Below are positions 35,010 through 44,872 of a DNA stretch of 64,000 nt, piece by piece. Below the pieces are notes generated by a model. The model worked only from the letters and a program-made list of their open reading frames with translations, was not told where the DNA came from and made no database searches. Source of the stretch: Vibrio chagasii (GTDB taxonomy: Bacteria > Pseudomonadota > Gammaproteobacteria > Enterobacterales > Vibrionaceae); contig NZ_AP025465.1 in the NCBI RefSeq assembly GCF_024347355.1, forward strand, positions 1,550,001-1,614,000, given 5' to 3'. A program made the position numbers and the translations under genes. Every line of letters begins with the position of its first letter. Within the stretch, counting starts at the first letter, position 1.

Positions 35010-36362
35010 TTAGTCATTTGGATTAAATACAAAGTTAGCATCAATAGCAAAATGGTCGGATAAATGCCAACTTCCCCAAGTTTCTGAGTTTAGTCTTTGG
35101 TTGAGCTTCACCGTATTTGTGTTACTGATTGCTTGCCTATGCACTCTACTGACAAAAACGTAATCTAGATACTCGACATCATCACCACCCGAATATTTGT
35201 TCGCGGCGTATGGGTTGATGGTCGGATCAAAAGTTGCTCGGGTGTAGCCCCTGAACTCTGGCGGATCAACATCCAATGTCGCCAACATCAGAAGATATTC
35301 CATGAAGTCACTATTTTTGTCGATATTGAAGTCTCCGGCGTAGATAACCGCTTCATTGGAAGGGATGCCTTTAGTCAACATAAAGGTTCGCATTAGGCCG
35401 AGTTGTAGGCGTCTTAGACGCTTGGCTGAAGGTGTGTTGAAAGAGGCAAGGTGTGTATTGAAAATGTGGTATATCTCGCCATCCTTATTAATCTTGGTAT
35501 ATACAACGCCTTTATCCGCGTAGCAGTCAGTGCCTGTACAGTGTTCGAAAACGATACTATCGGTTTCGATGATTGGATGTCGGCTAAATGTCACCACACC
35601 GCCATCGTACAGTGCATTACTGTTACCACCAACAACCTCGGTTCTGTAAGGAAATTCATCCGCTAACTTGTTGAACAAAATTTCTCTATCGATCGAAAAA
35701 GCTTCTTGCAGGGCGAGTACATCAAACCCAGAAAGGCTATGGCTCATGATGCTTGCACGGTCTGCAATATTGGAAGACACAGAAGGAAGCAACCATAAAT
35801 TGTATGATGCGACGTTGAGAATGTTTGGCTCATATTCAGTGTCATTGATCGTATGCTCAGACACCACAAATTCAACGTCGTCAAAACCCGATGTGTATAC
35901 CGCTTTAACGCCGAACTCAGAGTGATATCCATCTTGATTATATCGATGAAGAATGTACGGGTTGTAGTCGGTCATCATGCCTTGACCTTTATACCCATAA
36001 GACAGCGTAGTACCTGAACTATGACCAACCAACTTAAGTTGAGCGACGGGTTCTTGCGGTTTGACTTCCCATGTTCCCTCATCAGTCAATCGTGATATTG
36101 TCAGAAAGTAATCATATGTAGCGCCATTCACAATTCCATAATATCGATTAAAATCAGCCACTTTAGCTTTTTGATAGGGCCAAATTACTAAGTCATTTCC
36201 TGTTAACCTGTATTGGTAACCATTACTGACAGGCGCACTGGAGTCTACTGAAAGGTTTATCAATATGGGTTTGTCAGTGCGGTTTATATAATAAAGCGAT
36301 GTTGCGAGTGCTTGGCTCGCTATTGCCCAAAGTATCAGTGTTAAACATACCTTTTTAATCAT
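35010..36362 (-). CDS. Secreted sphingomyelinase C-like phosphodiesterase (endonuclease/exonuclease/phosphatase fold)
   Basis: 450 aa. Signal peptide of about 20 residues, a 160-residue N-terminal beta-rich domain, then an EEP-fold catalytic domain from about residue 180: NVASYNLWLLP, VLALQEAF (metal Glu), YADKGVVYTKI, FNTHLASF, YAGDFNIDKNSDF, DVEYLDYVFV and a final LSDHFAI. The C-x-ADKG block is typical of bacterial neutral sphingomyelinases (hemolysins). It would cleave sphingomyelin in host membranes to ceramide and phosphocholine, a virulence-type function; this is inferred, not tested. AAGGAAG precedes the ATG. Confidence 0.85.
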   Translation of the reverse strand: MIKKVCLTLILWAIASQALATSLYYINRTDKPILINLSVDSSAPVSNGYQYRLTGNDLVIWPYQKAKVADFNRYYGIVNGATYDYFLTISRLTDEGTWEVKPQEPVAQLKLVGHSSGTTLSYGYKGQGMMTDYNPYILHRYNQDGYHSEFGVKAVYTSGFDDVEFVVSEHTINDTEYEPNILNVASYNLWLLPSVSSNIADRASIMSHSLSGFDVLALQEAFSIDREILFNKLADEFPYRTEVVGGNSNALYDGGVVTFSRHPIIETDSIVFEHCTGTDCYADKGVVYTKINKDGEIYHIFNTHLASFNTPSAKRLRRLQLGLMRTFMLTKGIPSNEAVIYAGDFNIDKNSDFMEYLLMLATLDVDPPEFRGYTRATFDPTINPYAANKYSGGDDVEYLDYVFVSRVHRQAISNTNTVKLNQRLNSETWGSWHLSDHFAIDANFVFNPND

Positions 36363-36548
36363 GTTTCTTCCTTTGATTACATTCCTAAAATCGAAGTCAG
36401 AAAGTAGCCCTCATATGCATGTGGTTGCAATTTGATTGTGTTGGTTTTGTGTTGTGTAACGGATATGTGATCATATTGTAAAAATTATGAAAAGTTACAC
36501 CATTTTATAGTAACTTATGATTATCCAACCTATTTCGAAGTACATTTA

Positions 36549-37145
36549 ATGACGACTTATTTTGCTGGTTTCTCCCTCGGACTTTCGCTGATCCTTGCGA
36601 TAGGTTCGCAAAATGCTTTTGTACTAAAGCAAGGCCTAAAGAACCAACATGTTTTGGTAATTTGTACGGTGTGTGCTGTCTCTGATGCATTGCTGATTAG
36701 TTTGGGCGTCACAGGCTTCGGGGCTGTTGTTAAGCAGTTTCCTCAAATCGAACAGATTGCTCGTTATGGTGGAGTAATGTTTTTGGGTGTGTATTCATTT
36801 TTAAGTTTCCGCTCTGCATTTACTGAAAATCATGCGCTAGAAGCAAGTGCTGAAACCAAAGACTCGTTAACCAAAGCGATAGCCATGTGCGTAGCGTTTA
36901 CTTGGCTAAACCCACACGTCTATTTGGACACCTTGGTGTTATTAGGTTCCATTTCTACTCAATATCAACCTAATCAGTTGTTATTTGGATCTGGAGCGGT
37001 ATCGGCTTCTTTTGTGTTCTTCTTTTCTCTTGGCTTTGGTGCGCGTTTCTTGGCTCCGATGTTTAAGAACCCGCGAGCCTGGAAGGTATTGGAACTTGTT
37101 GTGGGTGTAATAATGGCATCTATAGTAATTTCTTTAATCGTTTAA
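36549..37145 (+). CDS. argO: LysE-family arginine exporter ArgO
   Basis: 198-aa inner-membrane protein with six predicted helices. The N-terminal LGLSLILAIGSQNAFVLKQG is the LysE/ArgO signature, and FTWLNPHVYLDTLVLLG with the NPH motif lies near residues 118-134. It exports arginine or lysine analogues and is normally driven by ArgP, which is not seen nearby. No clear Shine-Dalgarno sequence precedes the ATG. Confidence 0.9.
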   Translation: MTTYFAGFSLGLSLILAIGSQNAFVLKQGLKNQHVLVICTVCAVSDALLISLGVTGFGAVVKQFPQIEQIARYGGVMFLGVYSFLSFRSAFTENHALEASAETKDSLTKAIAMCVAFTWLNPHVYLDTLVLLGSISTQYQPNQLLFGSGAVSASFVFFFSLGFGARFLAPMFKNPRAWKVLELVVGVIMASIVISLIV

Positions 37146-37255
37146 GTGGCTGCATTTCTTAATTTTTAGAAAAATAGAATTAGACTTCGTCTTTTGTTGA
37201 TGACGCTCGTCTTAGGGATGTAAATACAAATTAATGACCTGATACGGAGTCAACA

Positions 37256-37912
37256 ATGATTAAACTGATTAACTTTAAAAACTGCCCATTTTTTCAACGT
37301 GTAATGGGGGCTCTAGTTATGAAAAAAGTGCCGTTTGAAATCGAATACATTGAGCTTAACAACAAGCCACTGTGGTTTTTGGATATTTCCCCAAATGGAC
37401 AAGTGCCTGTGCTAGTGACGGAAGATGACACCGTATTATTTGAATCTGATGCGATTGTTGAATACCTTGACGATAAATACGCGCCTATTGAAGAAGTAAC
37501 GGCCGAGCAAAAAGCACTGGATCGAGCTTGGTCTTATCAAGCGAGCAAACATTACATGCCACAATGCGGAACGATGGGCAGTAAAGACAAAGATACGTTT
37601 GATACGCGCTTGGCAAACCTTCAAAAAGCGTTTCTTAAAGCTGAAAATAAATTAGGCGATACTCAATTCTTTAAAGGTAATTACATTTCAAATGTCGATA
37701 TTGCTTGGCTGCCACTATTACACCGTGCATCGGTGATAAAAGAACGTTCAGGTTTTGATATGTTAGAAGGTTTTCCTAAAGTGCAAGCATGGCAGAGCGC
37801 TTTGATTAAGTCGGGCTTAACGGAGAAAACGGTACCTCAAGATTTTGTAGAAAAGTTTAGTGGCTTCTATTTAACGAATACCTATTTGGCAAGCCTTGCT
37901 GAAGCTCATTAA
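37256..37912 (+). CDS. Glutathione S-transferase family protein
   Basis: 218 aa. Thioredoxin-like N-terminal domain with CPFF at residues 10-13, so a Cys-type GST (omega/glutaredoxin-like) with Cys10 as the probable catalytic residue; PNGQVPVLV and ESDAIVEYLDD are the glutathione-binding segments. The helical C-terminal domain (about 90-205) follows. It probably works as a thiol transferase or glutathionyl reductase. GGAG precedes the start; own terminator follows. Confidence 0.88.
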   Translation: MIKLINFKNCPFFQRVMGALVMKKVPFEIEYIELNNKPLWFLDISPNGQVPVLVTEDDTVLFESDAIVEYLDDKYAPIEEVTAEQKALDRAWSYQASKHYMPQCGTMGSKDKDTFDTRLANLQKAFLKAENKLGDTQFFKGNYISNVDIAWLPLLHRASVIKERSGFDMLEGFPKVQAWQSALIKSGLTEKTVPQDFVEKFSGFYLTNTYLASLAEAH

Positions 37913-37979
37913 TATTACATTCACTATTTTAAATATACTTTAATGGTACCTCGCTCTGAAAGGTTTGAAAGGATAAATT

Positions 37980-38016
37980 AAAGCTCACTCTATTAATCAA
38001 TAGCGTGAGCTTTTTT
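37980..38016 (+). terminator. Terminator after GST gene
   Basis: AAGCTCAC/GTGAGCTT stem with inner pairing of CTATT and AATAG, followed by TTTTTT. Confidence 0.85.
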
Positions 38017-38385
38017 GTTTTCCAAAAAGGGGAGTATTAAGTAATAGCTAGAATATACCAACCACTCTATATGATTGATTGTTCTATAACTGACTGTTTT
38101 ATAGCTATTTATTTAATGCTGATACTGCGATTCTTACTCATCTTTATGCTTTTGCTCTATTTTGTCTCATAAATAAGACTCTATAAAATTTATGAACTAT
38201 TCGCTTGGTGAATGAAAGTTGTCGTGATAATTTCCCAATCACTCCGCAAATGAACAGTGTTTTATTGTTTGTTAGGAGTCGCTTGAATAATTTATTTAAA
38301 CAGTATCGCAACCGTTGGAATAGTGTCGGAAACCTATTAATAGTTGATGAACGGTACTGTGGAACAAACTAAAAAGGGTATTTTC
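38017..38385. other. Intergenic gap upstream of outer-membrane barrel gene
   Basis: About 370 bp of AT-rich DNA. It should hold the promoter and 5' leader of the barrel gene, but no box stands out and no gene is recognised. Confidence 0.55.
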
Positions 38386-38964
38386 ATGCTTAAATCAACA
38401 TTTCTATTAGGCCTAGTTGGCTTGGTTTCACTTCCTACATTTGCTGCTGGTATTGAGGGTGGTCCATACATTGGTGCTGGCCTTGGTGTATATCAAGATT
38501 CAGACACGGACGGTGGCGCTAATTTAGATTCTGACGGCATGGGTTACAACCTTTACGGCGGTTATCACTTCAACCGTATTGTCGGTATCGAACTAGGCTA
38601 CACGGACTACGCTGATTATGAGTTATTTGGTCAAAAGAAGCTTTCACCAACGTCTCTCTCAGTAGCTGCGAATGTTGGTTACACTTTCGATAACTCAATC
38701 CGTCCATTTGTACTAGCGGGTTTAAGCTACGTAGATTTGAACTCAAGCAACAGTGCTTTCTATGGTGATGACTCCGGCGCAGGCTTCCACTTCGGTGTTG
38801 GTGTTGAATACACGCCAGTAGAGAACCTAACACTTCGTCTGATCTCACAAGCTGATGCCGTGAACGTTGAAAACTTCGCTTATATTAACGGTAATAAAGT
38901 ACGTCTAAGCAGCCGAGATGTAGCATTTAGCACAGTAACACTGGGTGCTTCTTACAATTTCTGA
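38386..38964 (+). CDS. OmpA/OmpW-like eight-strand outer-membrane beta-barrel
   Basis: 192 aa. Signal peptide ends near residue 19 (TFAAG). Alternating strands with girdle aromatic residues (GGPYIGAGLGVY, YNLYGGYHF, IVGIELGYTDY, SVAANVGYTF and so on) end in TLGASYNF with a C-terminal Phe, as for an eight-strand barrel. There is no peptidoglycan-binding domain. The open frame extends 14 codons upstream, but AAGGG before the ATG at 38386 and the signal peptide fix the start. Function is not certain; adhesion or envelope stability are family themes. Confidence 0.88.
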   Translation: MLKSTFLLGLVGLVSLPTFAAGIEGGPYIGAGLGVYQDSDTDGGANLDSDGMGYNLYGGYHFNRIVGIELGYTDYADYELFGQKKLSPTSLSVAANVGYTFDNSIRPFVLAGLSYVDLNSSNSAFYGDDSGAGFHFGVGVEYTPVENLTLRLISQADAVNVENFAYINGNKVRLSSRDVAFSTVTLGASYNF

Positions 38965-39001
38965 CGCATGTTGAGACCTGAAATTGTTTATAGTTGATAC
39001 G

Positions 39002-39031
39002 AAAGCCGCTCTGATTATGAGCGGCTTTTTT
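39002..39031 (+). terminator. Terminator after barrel gene
   Basis: 10-bp stem AAAGCCGCTC/GAGCGGCTTT with a 7-nt loop followed by T-run. Confidence 0.9.
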
Positions 39032-39151
39032 GTAGCTATAGCCTATGACGCGTTCATGCGTAAAATTAGTTGCTTTTCACAAGCTTATAAAAGGGAATTG
39101 TATGAGCGATTTTGGTAGATTATAGGTATTACCGACTTCCAGTGAGCAGCA

Positions 39152-40405
39152 ATGAAGATTCTTCACACGTCCGATTGGCACCTTGGCCAAAACTTCTACA
39201 ATAAAAGCCGTAAGAATGAACATGAACGTTTCTTACAATGGTTACTTGAGCAAGTTACTGAACATGACATCGATGCGATCATCGTTGCTGGTGACATTTT
39301 CGATACCAGTACGCCACCAAGTTACGCTCGTGAGATGTATAACAAGTTTGTTGTCGATTCGAACATGATCGGCTGCCAATTGGTACTGCTAGGCGGAAAC
39401 CACGATTCCGTTTCGGTCCTGAAAGAGACCCAACAGCTGCTCAAATACATGGGCGCTGACGTCATCCCAAATACCAACGAAGAACATGCGACTCAGGTTG
39501 TTGAACTCAAGGGTAAAGCCGGTGATGTAGAAGCGCTTGTGTGTGCCATTCCGTTTATTCGTCCTCGCGATGTGCTGACCAGTCAAGCCGGTGTAACTGG
39601 TGTTGAGCGTCAAAAACAGCTTGGCGATGCAATCAAGCAGCACTACCAAAGTGTTTATGAAGCAGCGGTCGCTAAGCGCTCTACCTATGAAAACCATGAG
39701 CACATGCCAATCATCGCTACGGGACACCTTACTGCAATGGGCGTTCAACAGTCAGATTCTGTACGTGATATTTACGTTGGTAACCTAGATGGCTTTGCTG
39801 CGGACGGTTTCCCTGATGCCGACTACATTGCTCTTGGTCATATTCACCGCCCACAAGTAGTGGCTAAACGTGAATACATTCGTTATTCCGGCTCTCCAAT
39901 CCCACTTAGCTTTGATGAGCTTAAATCTCAAAAGCAGGTGTGCGTGGTTGAGTTTTCTGAAGGCGAACGAACCATTTCTCAATTGGTTGTCCCGACATTC
40001 CAACCGCTTGCTGAAATCAAAGGCGATTTGAGCGAGATAGAGTCTCAACTGAACCAATACATTGGTTTGGATGGTGAACAAAGTGTTTGGTTGTCGATAG
40101 AGGTGCAGGCTCAAGATTACCTATCTGATCTACAAGAGCGTATGCGTGCATTGACTGAAGGCTTGAACGTGGAAGTATTGCAACTGCGCCGCGCAAGAGA
40201 GCGTCGTAACCAAGCGTTGGAGCAAGAATCAGCAGAAACCCTGTCTGAACTTAGCCCAATGGATGTGTTTACCAAGCGTATTGCCTTAGAAGAGTTCGAA
40301 ACTGAGTCTGAAAAAGCACGCTTAGAACGAATGACGGTGAAGTTTAAGCAGGTCATGGTCGAAGTGTCTGAAAGCGCTCAAGCAACAAACAAAGTAGAAG
40401 AGTAA
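39152..40405 (+). CDS. sbcD: SbcD exonuclease subunit
   Basis: 417-aa Mre11-type nuclease of the SbcCD complex, which opens DNA hairpins and removes protein-blocked ends. Phosphoesterase motifs are in order: HTSDWHLGQ (8-10 from the start), VAGDIFDTS, LGGNHDS, ATGHLTAMG and ALGHIHRPQ. C-terminal part is the SbcD capping domain. It starts the sbcDC operon; sbcC begins 5 nt after its stop. Hairpin-cutting activity is relevant to the many palindromes in this window, but no special link is claimed. Confidence 0.97.
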   Translation: MKILHTSDWHLGQNFYNKSRKNEHERFLQWLLEQVTEHDIDAIIVAGDIFDTSTPPSYAREMYNKFVVDSNMIGCQLVLLGGNHDSVSVLKETQQLLKYMGADVIPNTNEEHATQVVELKGKAGDVEALVCAIPFIRPRDVLTSQAGVTGVERQKQLGDAIKQHYQSVYEAAVAKRSTYENHEHMPIIATGHLTAMGVQQSDSVRDIYVGNLDGFAADGFPDADYIALGHIHRPQVVAKREYIRYSGSPIPLSFDELKSQKQVCVVEFSEGERTISQLVVPTFQPLAEIKGDLSEIESQLNQYIGLDGEQSVWLSIEVQAQDYLSDLQERMRALTEGLNVEVLQLRRARERRNQALEQESAETLSELSPMDVFTKRIALEEFETESEKARLERMTVKFKQVMVEVSESAQATNKVEE

Positions 40406-40410
40406 CGAGT

Positions 40411-43400
40411 ATGAAGATTTTAAGCCTAGAATTTGAAAACCTTAACTCTTTGAAAGGGCGTTGGAAGCTCGATTTCACCCAATCACCGTTTGCAGAAAAC
40501 GGCCTGTTTGCAATCACGGGCCCAACAGGTGCGGGTAAAACGACTATTCTGGATGCAATTTGTTTAGCGCTATTCCACCGCACGCCTCGTTTGAAAAGCA
40601 TAGCTAAAGGCAATAACGAGCTGATGACTCGCGGTACAGGTGAGTGTTTCGCTGAACTTGAATTTGAAGTACAGGGCAAAATTTACCGTTCTAACTTCCA
40701 CCAAAAGCGAGCTCGCGGCAAGCACGATGGTGCACTGCAAACACCAACATGTGAATTTGCTGATGCAGATACCGACAAAGTCTTAGAGACCATGCTAACC
40801 AAGAAGACTAAGTTGGTTGAGCAGGTGACTGGTTTGGACTTCTCTCGCTTTACTAAGTCGATCATGCTGTCTCAAGGCGAATTTGCCGCCTTCTTAAATG
40901 CCAACGCAAATGACCGAGCCGAGCTTCTAGAAGAGTTAACCGGTACCGAGGTCTACAGCCTAATATCAGAGCGTATTTATGATCACTTTAAGTCGAGTGA
41001 ACAATCACTCAACCACCTGAAAGCGAAAGCTGAGGGTGTGAGTTTACTGTCTGATGAGCAGATTCAAGAGCTGACAACAGAGCGTGACACCTTAGAAATT
41101 GAACAGAAACGTTTAGCTGAACAATTAAAAGAGTGGCAAGCTCACCTTAGCTGGTGGAAAGACGTCACCAAAGCGCAGCATACTATTGCGACCAGTGAAC
41201 AGGATTTAAAAACAGCGCAAGGTGATTTAGAGCAAAACCAATCATCCTTGGTTCGTTTGGCAAACAGCGAACCTGCTGAGAAATTGCGACCGTTGCACAA
41301 AGACCTAAAACGCTGCGAGCATGAGCTCAATCTTACGAAAATTAACCTAGATAACAGTACTAAGTTGCTCACAGTGCGGGAGGCCGAGAAGTTAGACGCC
41401 CAAGCCAAGCTGACTCAAAGTAGCGAATCGGTTGAAAAAGTGAAAGCCGAGCAACAGGATCAAGAAAAGATCATTGAGCAAGTCCGCCCACTGGACAACC
41501 AAATATCGGTACTCAAAGACAAGCAAACCTCGGCGGTTAACGCCGCAAATACGTTGAATGAACAACACGCACAGCAACGTAATCAACAGCTTATGTTGGT
41601 GCAACAGATTGACGAGTTGAAACAGCAAGAAAAGCTAAGTGCTGGCTATCTAGAGGCGCATCAGGCGGACCAACACCTCGAAAAGCACTTAGGTCAGTGG
41701 CAAGCCAAAGTTGAGCAAGTGCGTACGTTAGAATCTCAGCATTCGCAACAACTCAACCTAGCGAAGCAAACCTATACGGCGCTAGAAGCTCAACAAGCTG
41801 TGATTAAAAACGCACAGCAAACCAAAGCATCGCAAGATCAAGCTCTGGCTGAATTGGTGCTGGCCGAGAACAATACCAAGCAGCAATGGGAAGCGCTAAA
41901 CGCGAACACCAGTGAAACAGTATTACTTGCTCAAAAAGAGTTGTTGGAGCTTTGGAATCGCAACACCCACTCATTGTTTGAAATCAATCGTGACTTTTTA
42001 AACGCACAGCAACAGCTCACAGTTAAGACACAAGCCCATCAAACTAACGTTCAGCAAGCTGACAAGCTATCGAAAGAGCGTGAAGTACTGGTAGAAAGAT
42101 ACAAAGAGAAAGAGACATCACTTGAGCGCTTAACCTTGTTAATTGCGCAAGAGGGAGAGTTAGCTAAGTACCGTGCGAAATTGGAATCTGGCTCTGAATG
42201 TCCGCTGTGTGGTTCTACTGAACATACGGTTGAGCAGTCACAAGATATTGCGAACTTGATTGCTCAGCAAGAGCGAGAAAAAGATGAGTTAGCGGTCATT
42301 AAGAAAGATGGTCAAGAGCATCGCCAACAGTTGGATTCTCTTGCTCCTATGATCACAGCACTAAGCGATCATATTCAACGAGCACAAGCGGATATCCAGC
42401 AAGCTCAACTTAATTGGCAATCTGTAATAGGTAAGCTTCAACAGAGTTTGTCTGACTTTCCTAATGTGACGCTGGAGTTAACACTGCTTTCTGTGACTGA
42501 CTTGGGGAAAGAGATGGCGGTGACGGCTTTCGTAGAGCAATGTGAGCTTCACGTAAATCAAACCCAGCAGCAGCTGAAAGTCTTAGTGGATGCTAAAAAC
42601 AGCTATGCTGAGGCGGAAAAACAACGTTTATCAGCGAGTGTTACGGCTGATAAAGCGCAAACTAATCTTGTGTTAGCGGAGGAGCGCTTCAACGACCTCA
42701 ATAAGCAAAACCAAGTCGCGAATGAGCAAGCGGCTCAAACCACGCAAGCCAAAGAGCAACAATGGCACTCACTCAAAGAGAGCATTGTGGAAACCTCAAT
42801 TGAGGCACCTGAACTTGAGTACATTGATGCTTGGTTTGCTGAAAAACTGCAAGCCTCAAACACATGGCTGCAAACCAAACAGCAACAGTCTGAACTAGAG
42901 AAGCGTTTGATTACCGAATGTGCTGAGCAAAAAACACGGGATGACAAGCTAAGCAGTGCGCAGAAAGAACTGGACACGTTAAGCAAAGAAAGCGAATTGC
43001 TAACAGCGGAGTTAGCTCGTATTAGCGGTGAAAGAGCACAGTTGTTTGGTGAGCAAGACATTCAAGTCGCAAGTCAAGCAATGAAGCAAAAGGTAACAGA
43101 TGCAGTCACAACATTTGACGCGGCTCAGCTGGTTCTCAATCGCTGTGAACTGGAACATCGAACCGAACAAACCAAACATACAGGTTTTTCTGATGAGTTA
43201 ACCGCGAAGCAAACAAGCCTCACGCAAGCGAAGAATGTTTGGTTTGAAGCTTTGCATGCGAGCCCGTTTGAAGAGGAAGTTGATTTTGAAGCGGCACTGC
43301 TTGATGAGGAGTTGCGAACTCAATTACAAAACCTTAAGAAGTCTCTGGATGAAGCAATTGTCAGTGCACAAGCAAGGCTGAATACGGCAAAAGCCGCGCA

Positions 43401-44127
43401 AGTGGAGCTACAAAACCACGAAAATGCGCAAACATGGCAAGAACAAGATCAACAGTTAGTGGAGCAGGCAACGGCTGAGTGCCAAGAAGCTCAGCAAAGT
43501 CATGCGAGCAAAATTGGCGCAATTTCTGCCAACCTTGAAACAGACAGTCAGAATCGAAGTAACCAGCAAGATTTGTTTAAGCAGATCTCCGAACAACAAG
43601 TCGAGTTTGATGATATTTCTCGTTTGAATTCGCTGATTGGTTCTAAGAACGGTGACAAGTTCCGCAAATTTGCCCAAGGCTTAACACTGGAAAACTTAGT
43701 GTATTTAGCAAACAAGCAATTACAGCGTTTGCATGGTCGATATGAATTAAAACGCAAAGCCGACGATGGCTTAGAGCTACAGGTACTAGACACTTGGCAG
43801 GGCGACGTAATGCGCGATACCAAAACTCTGTCTGGTGGTGAAAGCTTCCTGGTGAGTTTGGCGTTGGCATTAGCGCTTTCTGATCTTGTTAGTTATAAAA
43901 CTAGTATTGATTCTCTGTTCTTAGATGAAGGCTTTGGCACGCTTGATAGTGACACGCTAGACATCGCATTGAACGCACTCGATAACTTGAATGCATCAGG
44001 CAAAATGATCGGTGTCATTAGCCACGTTGAAGCTTTGAAAGAGCGTGTGCCTGTTCAGTTGAAAGTAACCAAGCACGCAGGCCTTGGCGTTAGCGAGATG
44101 GAAAAGCAGTACAAAGTGGTTGCTTAA
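40411..44127 (+). CDS. sbcC: SbcC ATPase subunit
   Basis: 1,238-aa SMC/Rad50-like ATPase. Walker A GPTGAGKTT at about 36-44; two long coiled coils rich in Gln, Glu and Ala flank a zinc hook CPLC at residues 597-600; the ABC signature LSGGESFLVSLALALALSD lies near 1140 and Walker B SLFLDEGFGTLD near 1170. It is longer than the E. coli protein (about 1,050 aa), mainly by coiled coil. It dimerises with SbcD to process DNA ends. Confidence 0.97.
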   Translation: MKILSLEFENLNSLKGRWKLDFTQSPFAENGLFAITGPTGAGKTTILDAICLALFHRTPRLKSIAKGNNELMTRGTGECFAELEFEVQGKIYRSNFHQKRARGKHDGALQTPTCEFADADTDKVLETMLTKKTKLVEQVTGLDFSRFTKSIMLSQGEFAAFLNANANDRAELLEELTGTEVYSLISERIYDHFKSSEQSLNHLKAKAEGVSLLSDEQIQELTTERDTLEIEQKRLAEQLKEWQAHLSWWKDVTKAQHTIATSEQDLKTAQGDLEQNQSSLVRLANSEPAEKLRPLHKDLKRCEHELNLTKINLDNSTKLLTVREAEKLDAQAKLTQSSESVEKVKAEQQDQEKIIEQVRPLDNQISVLKDKQTSAVNAANTLNEQHAQQRNQQLMLVQQIDELKQQEKLSAGYLEAHQADQHLEKHLGQWQAKVEQVRTLESQHSQQLNLAKQTYTALEAQQAVIKNAQQTKASQDQALAELVLAENNTKQQWEALNANTSETVLLAQKELLELWNRNTHSLFEINRDFLNAQQQLTVKTQAHQTNVQQADKLSKEREVLVERYKEKETSLERLTLLIAQEGELAKYRAKLESGSECPLCGSTEHTVEQSQDIANLIAQQEREKDELAVIKKDGQEHRQQLDSLAPMITALSDHIQRAQADIQQAQLNWQSVIGKLQQSLSDFPNVTLELTLLSVTDLGKEMAVTAFVEQCELHVNQTQQQLKVLVDAKNSYAEAEKQRLSASVTADKAQTNLVLAEERFNDLNKQNQVANEQAAQTTQAKEQQWHSLKESIVETSIEAPELEYIDAWFAEKLQASNTWLQTKQQQSELEKRLITECAEQKTRDDKLSSAQKELDTLSKESELLTAELARISGERAQLFGEQDIQVASQAMKQKVTDAVTTFDAAQLVLNRCELEHRTEQTKHTGFSDELTAKQTSLTQAKNVWFEALHASPFEEEVDFEAALLDEELRTQLQNLKKSLDEAIVSAQARLNTAKAAQVELQNHENAQTWQEQDQQLVEQATAECQEAQQSHASKIGAISANLETDSQNRSNQQDLFKQISEQQVEFDDISRLNSLIGSKNGDKFRKFAQGLTLENLVYLANKQLQRLHGRYELKRKADDGLELQVLDTWQGDVMRDTKTLSGGESFLVSLALALALSDLVSYKTSIDSLFLDEGFGTLDSDTLDIALNALDNLNASGKMIGVISHVEALKERVPVQLKVTKHAGLGVSEMEKQYKVVA

Positions 44128-44202
44128 TATCTCGAGATTGGTCGTCTGGCATCAAAAGCCCAGCGTGTTGAGTTGAAATGGTTTCAGCTTCAACAAAAGC
44201 AG

Positions 44203-44236
44203 ATCCCCAACTCAGTCGTTCCTCCTTCTTGGGGAT
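44203..44236. repeat. REP-like hairpin after sbcC
   Basis: ATCCCCAA/TTGGGGAT arms around an 18-nt loop, followed by GACGGAATGGGG, a second type of vibrio intergenic palindrome. A frame across it (44178-44396) is an artefact. Nothing else is seen in the 305-bp gap before the DUF2256 gene. Confidence 0.65.
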
Positions 44237-44432
44237 GACGGAATGGGGCTCTGATTTGTATACCAGTGCTGGAAGAGATGGTCGGACGATAGAGAGTTCC
44301 GACCATTATTTGAAGTTGGGTAAGTTAGCTTGGGTATCACAACTATCACCATTCCCTGTAGCGATGAACGAGCTTAATAGGGCATCTTTTTGTTAGAACT
44401 TCAATTGATAGGCCAAAACACAAGGAACATTC

Positions 44433-44576
44433 ATGCACAAAAAGCCGCACCTCCCGACAAAGACATGCCCTGTGTGTCAAAAGCCATTCGCATGGCGCAA
44501 GAAGTGGGAGCGCTGTTGGGATGAAGTGGTGTACTGTTCCGAGCGTTGTCGACGTAATAAACCTAAACAGGGTTAG
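44433..44576 (+). CDS. DUF2256 small zinc-binding protein
   Basis: 47 aa, a small gene easily missed. Cysteines are arranged as CPVC, a lone Cys in WERCWDEV, and CSERC, enough for a zinc site, and the residues [20 protein letters not shown] match the DUF2256 family. AAGGA lies 9 nt before the ATG. DUF2256 genes are often found near cryptochrome/photolyase genes, and here such an operon lies just beyond the IS110 copy, convergent with it. Function unknown. Confidence 0.82.
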   Translation: MHKKPHLPTKTCPVCQKPFAWRKKWERCWDEVVYCSERCRRNKPKQG

Positions 44577-44633
44577 ATTTTGTTAGCGCAATCTTCGTTA
44601 TTTTCTACAGCGAGGGTCGTATATGGACTCCCC

Positions 44634-44872
44634 TAGTATTGCAAGGAAACGAGTAAAGGTATGCAATTGCACGTATATTCGGTTTCTTTATGGGGAGCTA
44701 CCCCGAACCTCTATGGCTTAATCCACTCAGCAAAAGTTCTTATCGAGCGTGTGGTGTATTATCACCTTCGTCCCTCTCAGAGTTTCTTTTGCTTGCTATG
44801 CTTACTCTTTACCATAATTTACTTGCTTACATGGGGGGATTGATGTCTCCCTTAACCTTATAAAATCAACTG
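44634..44872 (-). ncRNA. Probable bridge-RNA region of IS110 copy B
   Basis: 3' non-coding end of copy B, equivalent to 18405-18643. Differs from copy A at two positions (AACTTTTGCTG versus AATTTTTGCTG; GTGCAATTGC versus GTGCACTTGC). The second change makes the region more palindromic. RNA limits unknown. Confidence 0.45.

Noticed and set aside
44178..44396. 72-codon frame after sbcC
   Set aside because: It runs through a REP hairpin (44203-44236) and gives the peptide typical of translated intergenic repeats; no ribosome site or family.
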